From the NCBI GenBank assembly GCA_000431975.1, contig HF988442.1, forward strand, positions 1-20,423: a stretch of 20,423 nt of DNA, read 5' to 3'. The position numbers were made by a program, and so were the translations under genes. Shown one piece after another: positions 1 to 6,971 of this stretch. A model generated the notes under the pieces. It was not told the DNA's origin and did not search any database. It was given only the letters and a program-made list of their open reading frames with translations. This DNA is from Prevotella sp. CAG:924 (GTDB lineage Bacteria > Bacteroidota > Bacteroidia > Bacteroidales > Bacteroidaceae). Position 1 is the stretch's first letter. Each line of letters begins with the position of its first letter.

Positions 1-78
1 GCTCTTGGCTGTATGATTCCCGCTATTAGGGCTTACTCGGGACTTGCACCCGTTAGATAATGCTCATGCCGAGCGTAC
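1..78 (-). mobile_element. 5' end of a group IIC-like intron (partial, runs off left edge)
   Basis: Read on the minus strand from position 78, the sequence starts GTACG, close to the group II 5' consensus GTGYG. It then forms a GCTC/GAGC hairpin with a GGCAT loop (62-74) and a CGGG/CCCG hairpin enclosing TGCAAGT (38-52). As recalled, the Oceanobacillus iheyensis group IIC intron begins with the same series: a GCCC-GGCAT-GGGT hairpin, then a GGG/CCC stem. Base changes on both sides of the first stem keep it paired. The element begins 6 nt after the leuB terminator stem and lies in the same orientation, which is the usual class C insertion site. Only about 78 nt of domain I are visible. The maturase gene, EBS1 and domains V and VI would lie outside the window, so intactness cannot be judged. 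The third base (A instead of G) is unusual. Confidence 0.62.
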
Positions 79-118
79 AAAATAATGAAGCCGGCAGAGA
101 CATCCCTGCCGGCTTCAT
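79..118 (-). terminator. Intrinsic terminator of the leu operon
   Basis: A 13-bp perfect inverted repeat (85-97 with 106-118, GC-rich core GCCGGCAG) encloses an 8-nt loop. On the minus strand it is followed by TATTTT (84-79). It lies about 145 nt past the leuB stop and would end the operon transcript. The T-rich tail is cut short by the intron-like sequence that starts at 78. Positions 119-260, between hairpin and leuB, show no gene, only AT-rich sequence and a short AAACCGGTTT palindrome at 163-172. Confidence 0.88.
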
Positions 119-260
119 CCAAGATAATATCACTAGCCGTATTTTCAAGAACTAAATCCGAGAAACCGGTTTGAGATGATATCTATCAGCCGGTCGCGAC
201 CTCATTACAATCAAACAGGCAAAGATCTGAACGAACAGGCTGAATATAATAGGTAGTTTT

Positions 261-1322
261 TTAGTGCTCTTCTACATATTTCGCGATCCACGCACCGACT
301 TCCTTCGTGCCGTAATGAGCACCACCCTCGACCTGAATCTCCGGTGTGCGTACGTTCTGGTCAAGAGAAGCCGTGCAAGCCTCACGGATGAGCGCTCCCT
401 CCTCTTTCAGGCCGAAGTGCTCAAGCAGCATGGCGGCAGAGAGTATCTGGGCAAGGGGATTTGCCAGGTTCTTACCAGCCGCCTGGGGCCATGAGCCGTG
501 CACAGGCTCAAAGAGCGGCGTATGCTCGCCCAATGAGGCAGAGGGTTGCAGACCCATAGAACCGGTGATAGCCGATGTCTCATCGGTAAGGATATCGCCG
601 AAGGTGTTCTCCGTCACGATGACATCGAAGAAACGGGGCTCGGTGAGCACACGCATCGAGCAGTTGTCGATAAACATATAGTCGACCGTCACATCAGGAT
701 AGCTCGGTTCCATCTCCTTGGCTATCTGACGCCACAGACGGGAAGAAGCCAACACATTGGCCTTATCGACAACTGTCAGGTGATGATTGCGCTTCTGTGC
801 GAACTCAAATCCCACCTTCAGAATACGCTCTATCTCAGGCCGGTAATAGATATCGGTATCATAAGCCTTGTCATTGTCCTGATACTTCTCACCAAAGTAC
901 ATACCACCGGTAAGCTCACGGATCACAACAAAGTCGGCACCCTTAATCAGCTCTTCCTTCAAAGGCGAATTATGAAGCAGACAGTCGAATGTGGCCACAG
1001 GACGTACATTAGCAAAAAGACCCAATTTCTTGCGCATGGCAAGCAGACCGGTCTCAGGGCGCACTTTCAATGTAGGGTCGTTATCGAAACGGGGATCGCC
1101 CACAGCTGCAAAGAGCACGGCATCGGCATCCATACACGTCTTGAATGTCTCTTCGGGGAAAGGATCACCGCAGACATCAATGGCGTGGGCACCGCAAAGG
1201 GCTTCCTGATACTCAAACTGGTGGTTGAACTTCTTGGCAATGGCATCGAGCACGGCTGTAGCCTGGGGCATGATCTCCGGTCCGATACCGTCACCCGGGA
1301 GAATAGCAATTTTTAATTTCAT
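261..1322 (-). CDS. leuB: 3-isopropylmalate dehydrogenase
   Basis: This 353-residue protein is full length for LeuB. It oxidises and decarboxylates 3-isopropylmalate with NAD+ in the third step of leucine synthesis, in the cytoplasm. In citramalate-pathway organisms the same enzyme also converts 3-methylmalate to 2-oxobutyrate for isoleucine. Family marks seen are the N-terminal AILPGDGIGPEI segment, the RELTGGMYFGE substrate region, the metal-binding VTENTFGDILTDE segment, and the GLQPSASLG and EPVHGSWPQAAGKN cofactor regions. The start at 1322 directly precedes KLKIAILPGDG, as expected. It is the last gene of the operon, 21 nt downstream of the second LeuA-family gene, and is followed by a strong terminator. 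Confidence 0.96.
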   Translation of the reverse strand: MKLKIAILPGDGIGPEIMPQATAVLDAIAKKFNHQFEYQEALCGAHAIDVCGDPFPEETFKTCMDADAVLFAAVGDPRFDNDPTLKVRPETGLLAMRKKLGLFANVRPVATFDCLLHNSPLKEELIKGADFVVIRELTGGMYFGEKYQDNDKAYDTDIYYRPEIERILKVGFEFAQKRNHHLTVVDKANVLASSRLWRQIAKEMEPSYPDVTVDYMFIDNCSMRVLTEPRFFDVIVTENTFGDILTDETSAITGSMGLQPSASLGEHTPLFEPVHGSWPQAAGKNLANPLAQILSAAMLLEHFGLKEEGALIREACTASLDQNVRTPEIQVEGGAHYGTKEVGAWIAKYVEEH

Positions 1323-1343
1323 ATCTTTCTTTCCATTGAATAT

Positions 1344-2897
1344 TTATACTTTAAAGGTGCCCTCCACAATATTGAGCATCTTGATGGTAGCCTTGATGGC
1401 CGCCTCTGTCTGATCGGCGTCGAGTCCGTGTGTACGGATCACCTTGCCATGATCGTCTTTCCAGGTGATCACCGTATTCACGAGGGCGTCTGTACGGCCG
1501 CCGGGCGGGATCGTGACAGAGTAGTTGGCAAGTAACGGGAACGTACGGTCGAGCTTTTCCTTATAGATCTTCCGCATGGCTTTCACAAATGCGTCATACT
1601 GACCGTCACCGGTAGCGTCAGCCTCATACGACACGCCATTGATCTCAACCTTGATGGATGCCAATGGCTTTAAGCCATAGGAAGTAGAAACCATATAGCT
1701 GACCAGCTTCACACGATCCTCAATGGTTTCATGATGCAGGACGTCAGAAACGATATAAGGCAGATCATCCTGTGTCACCACTTCCTTGCGGTCGCCTAGC
1801 TCAGTGATGCGCTTAGTCACCTTTTTCGTCTGCTCGGGGGTGAGCTCAAGGCCCAGTTCCTTCAGATTCTGAATGATATTGGCCTTACCGGAGTTCTTAC
1901 CCAGCGCATACTCTCGTTTGCGGCCGAAACGCTCCGGGAGCAGATCATTGCTGTAGAGATGGTCTTTCTTATCACCATCGGCATGTACTCCGGCCACTTG
2001 GGTGAACACATTATCTCCTACAATGGGCGTATTCGGTGCTACGGCGATGCTACTGTAGCTCTCCACCAATCGGCTCACGGCATTCAACTGGCTCTCGTCG
2101 ATGTGCGTAACGATACCCGCCTGATCTTTCAGCATGGCCTGGACGGAAGCCAAAGGAGCATTACCGCAACGTTCTCCCAGACCATTGACTGTGACATGGA
2201 CGCCTGACGCACCGTTCATCACAGCGGCAAGGGTATTGCCAACAGCAAGGTCATAATCGTTATGGGCATGGAAATCAAAGCGCTTGCCGGGATAACGGGT
2301 CACCATCTCATGGAAATACTCACCACAATTGATAGGATTAAGAATACCCAATGTGTCAGGCAATAGAAAACGAGAGATAGGCTCATCCTTCATCGCATCC
2401 ATCATCTGCCATACATAGTCGGGCGAATCCTTCATGCCGTTGCTCCAGTCCTCCAAATAGAGATTGACCACGAATCCCTGTTTCACAGCATAGGCGATCA
2501 CACCCTTGATGTCGTCAATATGCTCCTGCGGGGTTTTCTTCAACTGCTGTGTACAATGCTTGTATGATCCTTTCGCCAGCAGATTCATCACATGGCAGCC
2601 ACAATCCTTGATCCAGTCTACCGACTGTGTGCCATCGACAAATCCCAAGACTTCTATGCGGTCTATCATACCTTCCCGCTCCGCCATACGGCAGATATTC
2701 TTCACGGCCTCCTTCTCGCCTTCCGAGACACGTGCTGACGCTACCTCCAGACGGTCGACATTGACCGACTTCAGCAACTGACGGGCGATCATCAATTTTT
2801 CATGAGGAAGGAAAGAGACTCCACTGGTCTGTTCGCCGTCACGCAGCGTGCAGTCCATGATCTCTACAAATGGAAATGGATTATTCAAATGTAACAT
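1344..2897 (-). CDS. LeuA-family acyltransferase, probable citramalate synthase
   Basis: The 517-residue protein belongs to the HMG-CoA lyase-like/LeuA family but is clearly distinct from the leuA product in the same operon. The N-terminal TIM barrel has the catalytic and metal motif DCTLRDGEQ (D15-Q23) and the metal-binding H210-A-H212-N-D, followed by GLGERCGNAPL. The C-terminal part (roughly 390-517, including SIKVEINGVSYEADATGDGQYDA and PPGGRTDALVNTVITW) is a LeuA-type regulatory domain, which suggests end-product inhibition. Such enzymes condense acetyl-CoA with a 2-oxoacid. A second copy next to leuCDB, under an isoleucine-codon attenuator, suggests that pyruvate is the substrate and citramalate the product, feeding isoleucine synthesis. 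A second 2-isopropylmalate synthase is the alternative. Substrate cannot be settled from sequence alone, so no symbol is given. Its ATG overlaps the leuD stop by 1 nt (TAATG), implying coupled translation. Confidence 0.85.
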   Translation of the reverse strand: MLHLNNPFPFVEIMDCTLRDGEQTSGVSFLPHEKLMIARQLLKSVNVDRLEVASARVSEGEKEAVKNICRMAEREGMIDRIEVLGFVDGTQSVDWIKDCGCHVMNLLAKGSYKHCTQQLKKTPQEHIDDIKGVIAYAVKQGFVVNLYLEDWSNGMKDSPDYVWQMMDAMKDEPISRFLLPDTLGILNPINCGEYFHEMVTRYPGKRFDFHAHNDYDLAVGNTLAAVMNGASGVHVTVNGLGERCGNAPLASVQAMLKDQAGIVTHIDESQLNAVSRLVESYSSIAVAPNTPIVGDNVFTQVAGVHADGDKKDHLYSNDLLPERFGRKREYALGKNSGKANIIQNLKELGLELTPEQTKKVTKRITELGDRKEVVTQDDLPYIVSDVLHHETIEDRVKLVSYMVSTSYGLKPLASIKVEINGVSYEADATGDGQYDAFVKAMRKIYKEKLDRTFPLLANYSVTIPPGGRTDALVNTVITWKDDHGKVIRTHGLDADQTEAAIKATIKMLNIVEGTFKV

Positions 2898-3487
2898 TAT
2901 GCCTTGGATTTCTCATACTGCTCCACCTTGTCACGGTTCTGCACAAGGAAATCCACATCATCCAGACCGTTCATCAGGCAGTGCTTCTTATACTGGTTGA
3001 TTTCAAAATGCTCGCTGTGCCCCGTTGCAAGATTGGTGACCGTCTGGTTGGGCAAATCAACTTTCACCTGCGTCTTATGATCCTTGTCTATGCTTTCGAA
3101 AAGCTCCTTCAGGAAAGCCTCAGAAACGACTACGGGAAGCACAAAGTTATTAAGCTCATTATTCTTGTGGATATCTGCGAAGAATGAACTGATCACCACA
3201 CGGAACCCATAGCCTGCAATGGCCCAGGCCGCATGCTCACGTGAAGAGCCTGATCCGAAATTCTTGCCGGCTACGAGAATGACACCGGAATAATCAGGAT
3301 TGTTAAGAACAAAGTCTTTTTTCAACGATCCGTCCTTGTTGTAACGCCAGTCACGGAAAAGATTGTCACCAAATCCCTTCTTATCCGTGGCCTTGAGGAA
3401 ACGCGCAGGAATGATCTGGTCTGTATCTACATTCTCTAAAGGAAGAGGAATGCAGCTGGATGTAATAACATCAAATTTCTGTTTCAT
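2897..3487 (-). CDS. leuD: 3-isopropylmalate dehydratase, small subunit
   Basis: LeuD pairs with LeuC to isomerise 2-isopropylmalate to 3-isopropylmalate, and citramalate to 3-methylmalate where that pathway exists. The signature NVDTDQIIPARFLK lies near the N-terminus. The swivel-domain motif GKNFGSGSSREHAAWAI follows in the middle. The chosen ATG at 3487 gives 196 residues and begins MKQKFDVITSS, which matches typical LeuD N-termini. An upstream in-frame GTG at 3514 would add nine residues (MSIKVIEKT) and is considered less likely. The stop overlaps the next gene's start by 1 nt. The gap to leuC upstream is an unusually long 161 nt for this operon. Confidence 0.94.
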   Translation of the reverse strand: MKQKFDVITSSCIPLPLENVDTDQIIPARFLKATDKKGFGDNLFRDWRYNKDGSLKKDFVLNNPDYSGVILVAGKNFGSGSSREHAAWAIAGYGFRVVISSFFADIHKNNELNNFVLPVVVSEAFLKELFESIDKDHKTQVKVDLPNQTVTNLATGHSEHFEINQYKKHCLMNGLDDVDFLVQNRDKVEQYEKSKA

Positions 3488-3648
3488 TGTCTTTTCTATT
3501 ACTTTGATGGACACCTCTATATGTCCAAAGGAAAGGCCCTGACTATACCGTAGGATGTTTCTCGGACTTCACCATTGCTGCAGTCTGAGATCCCATCAAG
3601 TACGACACAGGGACTGTTTATAAAAACTACAAAGCCTATGGCTAAAAA
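3488..3648 (-). other. leuC-leuD intercistronic spacer
   Basis: A 161-nt gap in an operon whose other gaps run from a 1-nt overlap to 80 nt. On the minus strand it holds a weak hairpin (GGACA/TGTCC, 3508-3525) just upstream of the leuD ATG, and a 17-codon open frame (3543-3596, MGSQTAAMVK...) with no recognised features. No TAnnTTTG promoter box or terminator was clear. It may be a site of RNA processing or simply non-functional spacer. Confidence 0.4.
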
Positions 3649-5043
3649 TCACATGAACTCACGTGGATCGGTCACCTTACCAGTGATGGCAGCGGCAGCG
3701 GCTACAAGGGGTGATGCCAGGAACGTGCGCGAACCGGGACCCTGACGACCCTCAAAGTTACGGTTACTGGTGGATACACTATATTTCCCTGCCGGAATCT
3801 TATCATCGTTCATTGCCAGACAAGCAGAGCAACCAGGCTGGCGAACTTCAAAGCCTGCCTCTGCAAGAACCTTGTCAAGGCCCTCATCCTCAATCTGCTT
3901 CTTCACTGTCCACGAGCCGGGGACGAGCCAGGCCACCACGTCTGCAGCTTTCTGATGTCCCTTGACGATGTTGGCGAAAGCGCGGAAGTCCTCTATACGG
4001 CCGTTGGTGCAGGCACCCAGGAACACATAGTCGACCTTATGGCCCAACAGCTTCTCTCCGGGCTCCAGGCCCATATACTTCAAACTCTTCTCAAACGAGG
4101 CCTTACCCTCCTCGCCGATCTCATCCTGCGTCGGCACACTACCCGTAATACCGATACCCATACCAGGATTCGTACCATAGGTGATGCGAGGCTCTATGTC
4201 TTCGCCGTGGAAGGTGAGTTCCTTGTCGAACACGGCATCCTCACCGCTCTTCAACTTGCTCCATTCTGCCACAGCCTTGTCCCAGGCCTCACCCTTAGGT
4301 GCATATTTCTTGCCCTTCAGATAAGCGAACGTCGTCTCGTCAGGAGCTATGAAACCACCACGGGCTCCCATCTCGATGGACAGGTTGCAGAGCGTCAGAC
4401 GACCCTCCATACTCATGTCGCGAACCACCTGACCGGCATACTCCACGAAATAGCCTGTTGCTCCTGACGTGGTCAGCTGAGACATCAGATAGAGAGCCAC
4501 ATCCTTGGCGACAACGCCTTTGGGCAACTTACCCTCTATATTGATTCGCATGGACTTGGGCTTCTGCTGAAGGATGCACTGAGAGGCTAGTACCATCTCT
4601 ACCTCAGAAGTACCGATACCGAAAGCCACGGCACCCACAGCACCATGGGTCGACGTATGAGAGTCACCACACACGATCGTCATGCCCGGCAGGGACAGAC
4701 CGGTCTCAGGACCTACCACATGGATCACGCCATTCTCCTTGGTACCCATCTTGAATTCGGTCAGACCAAATTCCTGACAGTTCTTGTCCAATGTCTCAAT
4801 CTGCTTACGTCCGACAGGATCTTCCACAGGCTTATCCTGGTCATGTGTCGGTGTGTTGTGATCAGGCATACAATACACCTGAGCCGGACGGAACACTTTC
4901 AACCCACGCTGACGCAGACCGTCAAAAGCCTGCGGTGAAGTCACCTCGTGACAATAGAGACGGTCAATATACAACTGGGTGGGACCGTCCTTGACGATCT
5001 GTACTACATGACTGTCCCAAATCTTATCAAAAAGAGTATTCAT
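3649..5043 (-). CDS. leuC: 3-isopropylmalate dehydratase, large subunit
   Basis: The 464-residue protein is an aconitase-family [4Fe-4S] dehydratase of normal LeuC length. The three cluster cysteines are visible as C345 (in GACTNGRIEDF) and C405 and C408 (in QPGCSACLAMNDD). Other family segments are IVCGDSHTSTHGAVGAVAFGIGTSE and the C-terminal STSNRNFEGRQGPGSRTFLASP. With LeuD it forms the isomerase of leucine synthesis, and probably also handles citramalate here, given the neighbouring second synthase. The gene lies 80 nt downstream of leuA and 161 nt upstream of leuD. Iron-sulfur dependence would make the enzyme oxygen-sensitive, in line with an anaerobic host. Confidence 0.97.
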   Translation of the reverse strand: MNTLFDKIWDSHVVQIVKDGPTQLYIDRLYCHEVTSPQAFDGLRQRGLKVFRPAQVYCMPDHNTPTHDQDKPVEDPVGRKQIETLDKNCQEFGLTEFKMGTKENGVIHVVGPETGLSLPGMTIVCGDSHTSTHGAVGAVAFGIGTSEVEMVLASQCILQQKPKSMRINIEGKLPKGVVAKDVALYLMSQLTTSGATGYFVEYAGQVVRDMSMEGRLTLCNLSIEMGARGGFIAPDETTFAYLKGKKYAPKGEAWDKAVAEWSKLKSGEDAVFDKELTFHGEDIEPRITYGTNPGMGIGITGSVPTQDEIGEEGKASFEKSLKYMGLEPGEKLLGHKVDYVFLGACTNGRIEDFRAFANIVKGHQKAADVVAWLVPGSWTVKKQIEDEGLDKVLAEAGFEVRQPGCSACLAMNDDKIPAGKYSVSTSNRNFEGRQGPGSRTFLASPLVAAAAAITGKVTDPREFM

Positions 5044-5123
5044 GATTATATATAAGTTTTAGTATGATGATTTCAGCCGGTTGTGCAAGCATATCCTCAC
5101 AGTCGCCAGCCGATACTCTAAGC

Positions 5124-6623
5124 TCAATTTTTAAATTTGTTGATACAATCGATATATGCCTCTACCGAAGCAGTTACAATATCGGTGTTGGCACCGAAAC
5201 CATAGTAGACATTCCCGTCATACTCCACCTGCATGTGTACCTTACCGACATCGTCCGATCCCTTATTGATGGCCTGGATGGTGAATTCCTTCAGGGTCAT
5301 GTGCTTACGGACGATGCGCTTCAACGCCAGGATGGCCGCATCGACAGGGCCGTTGCCCGACGAACTCTCCTCAAACTTCTGACCGGCGATATCCAGTCCG
5401 ATGCAAGCGACGCTCTTCACGCCCTTACCGGTGGTCACCTGGAGATAGTCGAGCTTCACGCTGTTATTGGCAGCCTTCTCGGCACCGGCAAGCATGAGTA
5501 CGTCATCGTCGGTGATTTCCTTCTTTTTATCGGCAAGGCTGAGGAAATTCTTATAGATCTCATCCAGACGCTCCTCATCCTTTATGTCCACGCCGTTCAG
5601 CTCAAGACGATACTTCAAGGCTGCACGTCCTGAACGTGCCGTGAGTACGATGGCGTTATCATCAAGACCGATGTCCTTGGGATCGATGATCTCATACGTC
5701 TGTGCATTTTTCAATACGCCATCCTGATGAATGCCACTGGAATGTGCGAAGGCGTTACGTCCTACGATTGCCTTGTTAGGCTGTACGGGCATATTCATCA
5801 ACGAACTGACCATGCGCGAGATGGATGTAATCTTCTGAGTATTGATATTCGTCTCGATACCTATGTCCTTATGTGTCTTCAGTATCATGGCTATTTCCTC
5901 AAGAGCAGTATTGCCGGCCCGTTCTCCTATGCCATTGACGGTCACTTCCACCTGACGTGCTCCGACGAGCACACCGTTCAGCGTATTGGCCGTCGCCATG
6001 CCCAGGTCGTTATGGCAGTGGGTAGAGATGATTGCCTTGTCTATGCCATCTACGTGATCGACAAGATACTTGATCTTTGCCGCATACTCATCAGGCAGGC
6101 AATATCCTGTCGTATCGGGGATATTCACTACCGTAGCACCTGCCTTTATAACAGCCTCCACCACACGGGCGAGATACTCATTGTCAGTACGACCGGCATC
6201 CTCGGCATAGAACTCCACATCCTCTACATACTGCTTTGCGTACTTCACTGCACGTACGGCACGCTCGAGAATATCCTCGCGGGTTGAGTTGAATTTATAT
6301 TTAATATGATAGTCACTAGTTCCCAATCCTGTATGAATACGCTTATGCTTAGCGTACTTCAAAGCATCGGCAGCCACATCAATATCTTTTTCTACCGCAC
6401 GCGTCAGGGCGCAGATCGTCGGCCAGGTCACAGCCTTGGAGATCTCCTCTACACTATGAAAGTCACCGGGAGAACTAACAGGGAAACCCGCCTCGATGAC
6501 ATCAACTCCCAACAGTTCCAGCTGCTTGGCCACCTGGATCTTCTCAACCGTATTCAACTGGCAACCGGGCACCTGCTCACCATCACGGAGGGTCGTATCG
6601 AAAACAAACAATCTCTCACTCAT
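5124..6623 (-). CDS. leuA: 2-isopropylmalate synthase
   Basis: The 499-residue enzyme condenses acetyl-CoA with 3-methyl-2-oxobutanoate, the committed step of leucine synthesis. The barrel begins with FDTTLRDGEQVPG and has EAGFPVSSPGDF, the metal site H202-C-H204-N-D, and NGIGERAGNTALEE. The C-terminal third (about 380-499, with SSGNGPVDAAILALKRI) is the allosteric leucine-binding domain, so leucine feedback is expected. It is the first structural gene of the operon. Its ATG is about 48 nt downstream of the attenuator terminator, so expression depends on readthrough at that hairpin. The gene is intact. Confidence 0.96.
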   Translation of the reverse strand: MSERLFVFDTTLRDGEQVPGCQLNTVEKIQVAKQLELLGVDVIEAGFPVSSPGDFHSVEEISKAVTWPTICALTRAVEKDIDVAADALKYAKHKRIHTGLGTSDYHIKYKFNSTREDILERAVRAVKYAKQYVEDVEFYAEDAGRTDNEYLARVVEAVIKAGATVVNIPDTTGYCLPDEYAAKIKYLVDHVDGIDKAIISTHCHNDLGMATANTLNGVLVGARQVEVTVNGIGERAGNTALEEIAMILKTHKDIGIETNINTQKITSISRMVSSLMNMPVQPNKAIVGRNAFAHSSGIHQDGVLKNAQTYEIIDPKDIGLDDNAIVLTARSGRAALKYRLELNGVDIKDEERLDEIYKNFLSLADKKKEITDDDVLMLAGAEKAANNSVKLDYLQVTTGKGVKSVACIGLDIAGQKFEESSSGNGPVDAAILALKRIVRKHMTLKEFTIQAINKGSDDVGKVHMQVEYDGNVYYGFGANTDIVTASVEAYIDCINKFKN

Positions 6624-6671
6624 AATCGTATCTTTTTGTTTTGTGTAACTTTATCGTTCGCTGAATCTTAT

Positions 6672-6714
6672 ATATAAAAAAGCCTTCCCACTCACACGGA
6701 AATGGAAAGGCTTT
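6672..6714 (-). terminator. Attenuator terminator upstream of leuA
   Basis: On the minus strand, AAAGCCTTTCCA (6714-6703) pairs with TGGGAAGGCTTT (6690-6679) through 12 bp, one of them G-U, around a 12-nt loop. A run of T residues follows (6681-6675). It sits between the leader peptide and leuA, so it would stop transcription before the structural genes. Its 5' arm overlaps the 3' arm of a competing antiterminator (6697-6710), so the two structures exclude each other. Confidence 0.88.
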
Positions 6715-6760
6715 ATATAGCTCAAGCGTACTCACACTCTAACGCACCTTCTCATTTCCG
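6697..6760 (-). promoter_or_regulatory. Antiterminator helix of the leuA attenuator
   Basis: On the minus strand CGGAAATGAGAAGG (6760-6747) can pair with CCTTTCCATTTCCG (6710-6697). This gives 8 bp, an A-C mismatch, a G-U pair, then 4 bp. The 3' arm takes bases 6703-6710 that the terminator needs. The 5' arm lies inside the last codons of the leader peptide, ending 6 nt before its stop. A ribosome finishing the peptide would cover this arm and let the terminator form. A ribosome stalled on the Ile codons (6807-6778) would leave it free. The mechanism is inferred; the complementarity is seen directly. Confidence 0.82.
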
Positions 6761-6819
6761 GCTGTCTTGCGCAGTCGAATAATGTTAATAATGCTCAGAA
6801 TGTGAATGCTCTGGTTCAT
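6739..6819 (-). CDS. Isoleucine-rich leader peptide of the leuA operon
   Basis: A 26-codon open frame whose product starts MNQSIHILSIINIIRLRK and ends NEKVR. It has six Ile codons, all ATT (two pairs adjacent), and two Leu (CTG), packed into codons 5-16. It lies between the promoter and the attenuator terminator, as in classical amino acid leader peptides. Low charged tRNA-Ile would stall the ribosome there. The control residues point to Ile first, with Leu secondary; there is no Val. The start is an ATG after an A-rich stretch without a Shine-Dalgarno sequence, normal for Bacteroidota. Confidence 0.85.
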   Translation of the reverse strand: MNQSIHILSIINIIRLRKTAGNEKVR

Positions 6820-6875
6820 ATCGATTACTATTTTTATGTTTATGTGTCGTACCCACCATTCTGTGGATGACGATG

Positions 6876-6883
6876 CAAAGGTA
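6876..6883 (-). promoter_or_regulatory. -7 box of the leu operon promoter
   Basis: On the minus strand the sequence reads TACCTTTG, an exact match to the Bacteroidota -7 consensus TAnnTTTG. The predicted start is near 6869, giving a leader RNA of about 200 nt up to the attenuator. The -33 element is poor: the nearest TTTG copies are closer than the usual spacing, and the region overlaps the tail of the dnaB terminator. Confidence 0.72.
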
Positions 6884-6903
6884 TATAAATTTCGCAAAAC
6901 AAA

Positions 6904-6947
6904 CAAGAGATTGTAAGTTTTTTATGTTGAAAACTTACAATCTCTTG
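6904..6947 (-). terminator. dnaB terminator
   Basis: An 18-bp perfect inverted repeat (6904-6921 with 6930-6947) with an 8-nt loop, placed 24 nt past the dnaB stop. On the minus strand it is followed by the T-rich TTTGTTTT, so it should end dnaB transcription just before the leu operon promoter. Confidence 0.85.
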
Positions 6948-6971
6948 CTATTTTCCGGAAAATTTCCTAAT

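Noticed and set aside
38..52. tRNA T-arm-like hairpin on the minus strand (CGGG-TGCAAGT-CCCG)
   Set aside because: The T loop has G at position 55, no acceptor, anticodon or D arm fits around it, and it matches a group II intron stem.
1..57. Open frame entering from the left edge and ending RAYSGLAPVR
   Set aside because: It lies opposite the intron-like element, whose stems explain the sequence better. It is probably a chance frame.
163..172. AAACCGGTTT palindrome downstream of leuB
   Set aside because: Only 10 bp, single copy, and no promoter close by.
546..1316. Long plus-strand open frame (256 codons) opposite leuB
   Set aside because: It is antisense to a clear leuB with no family features or start signals. 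Several other long frames opposite leuC, leuA, dnaB and the GH43 genes were dropped for the same reason.
3543..3596. 17-codon minus-strand frame between leuC and leuD
   Set aside because: No repeated control codons, no terminator or antiterminator nearby, and no recognised family; not supported as a gene.
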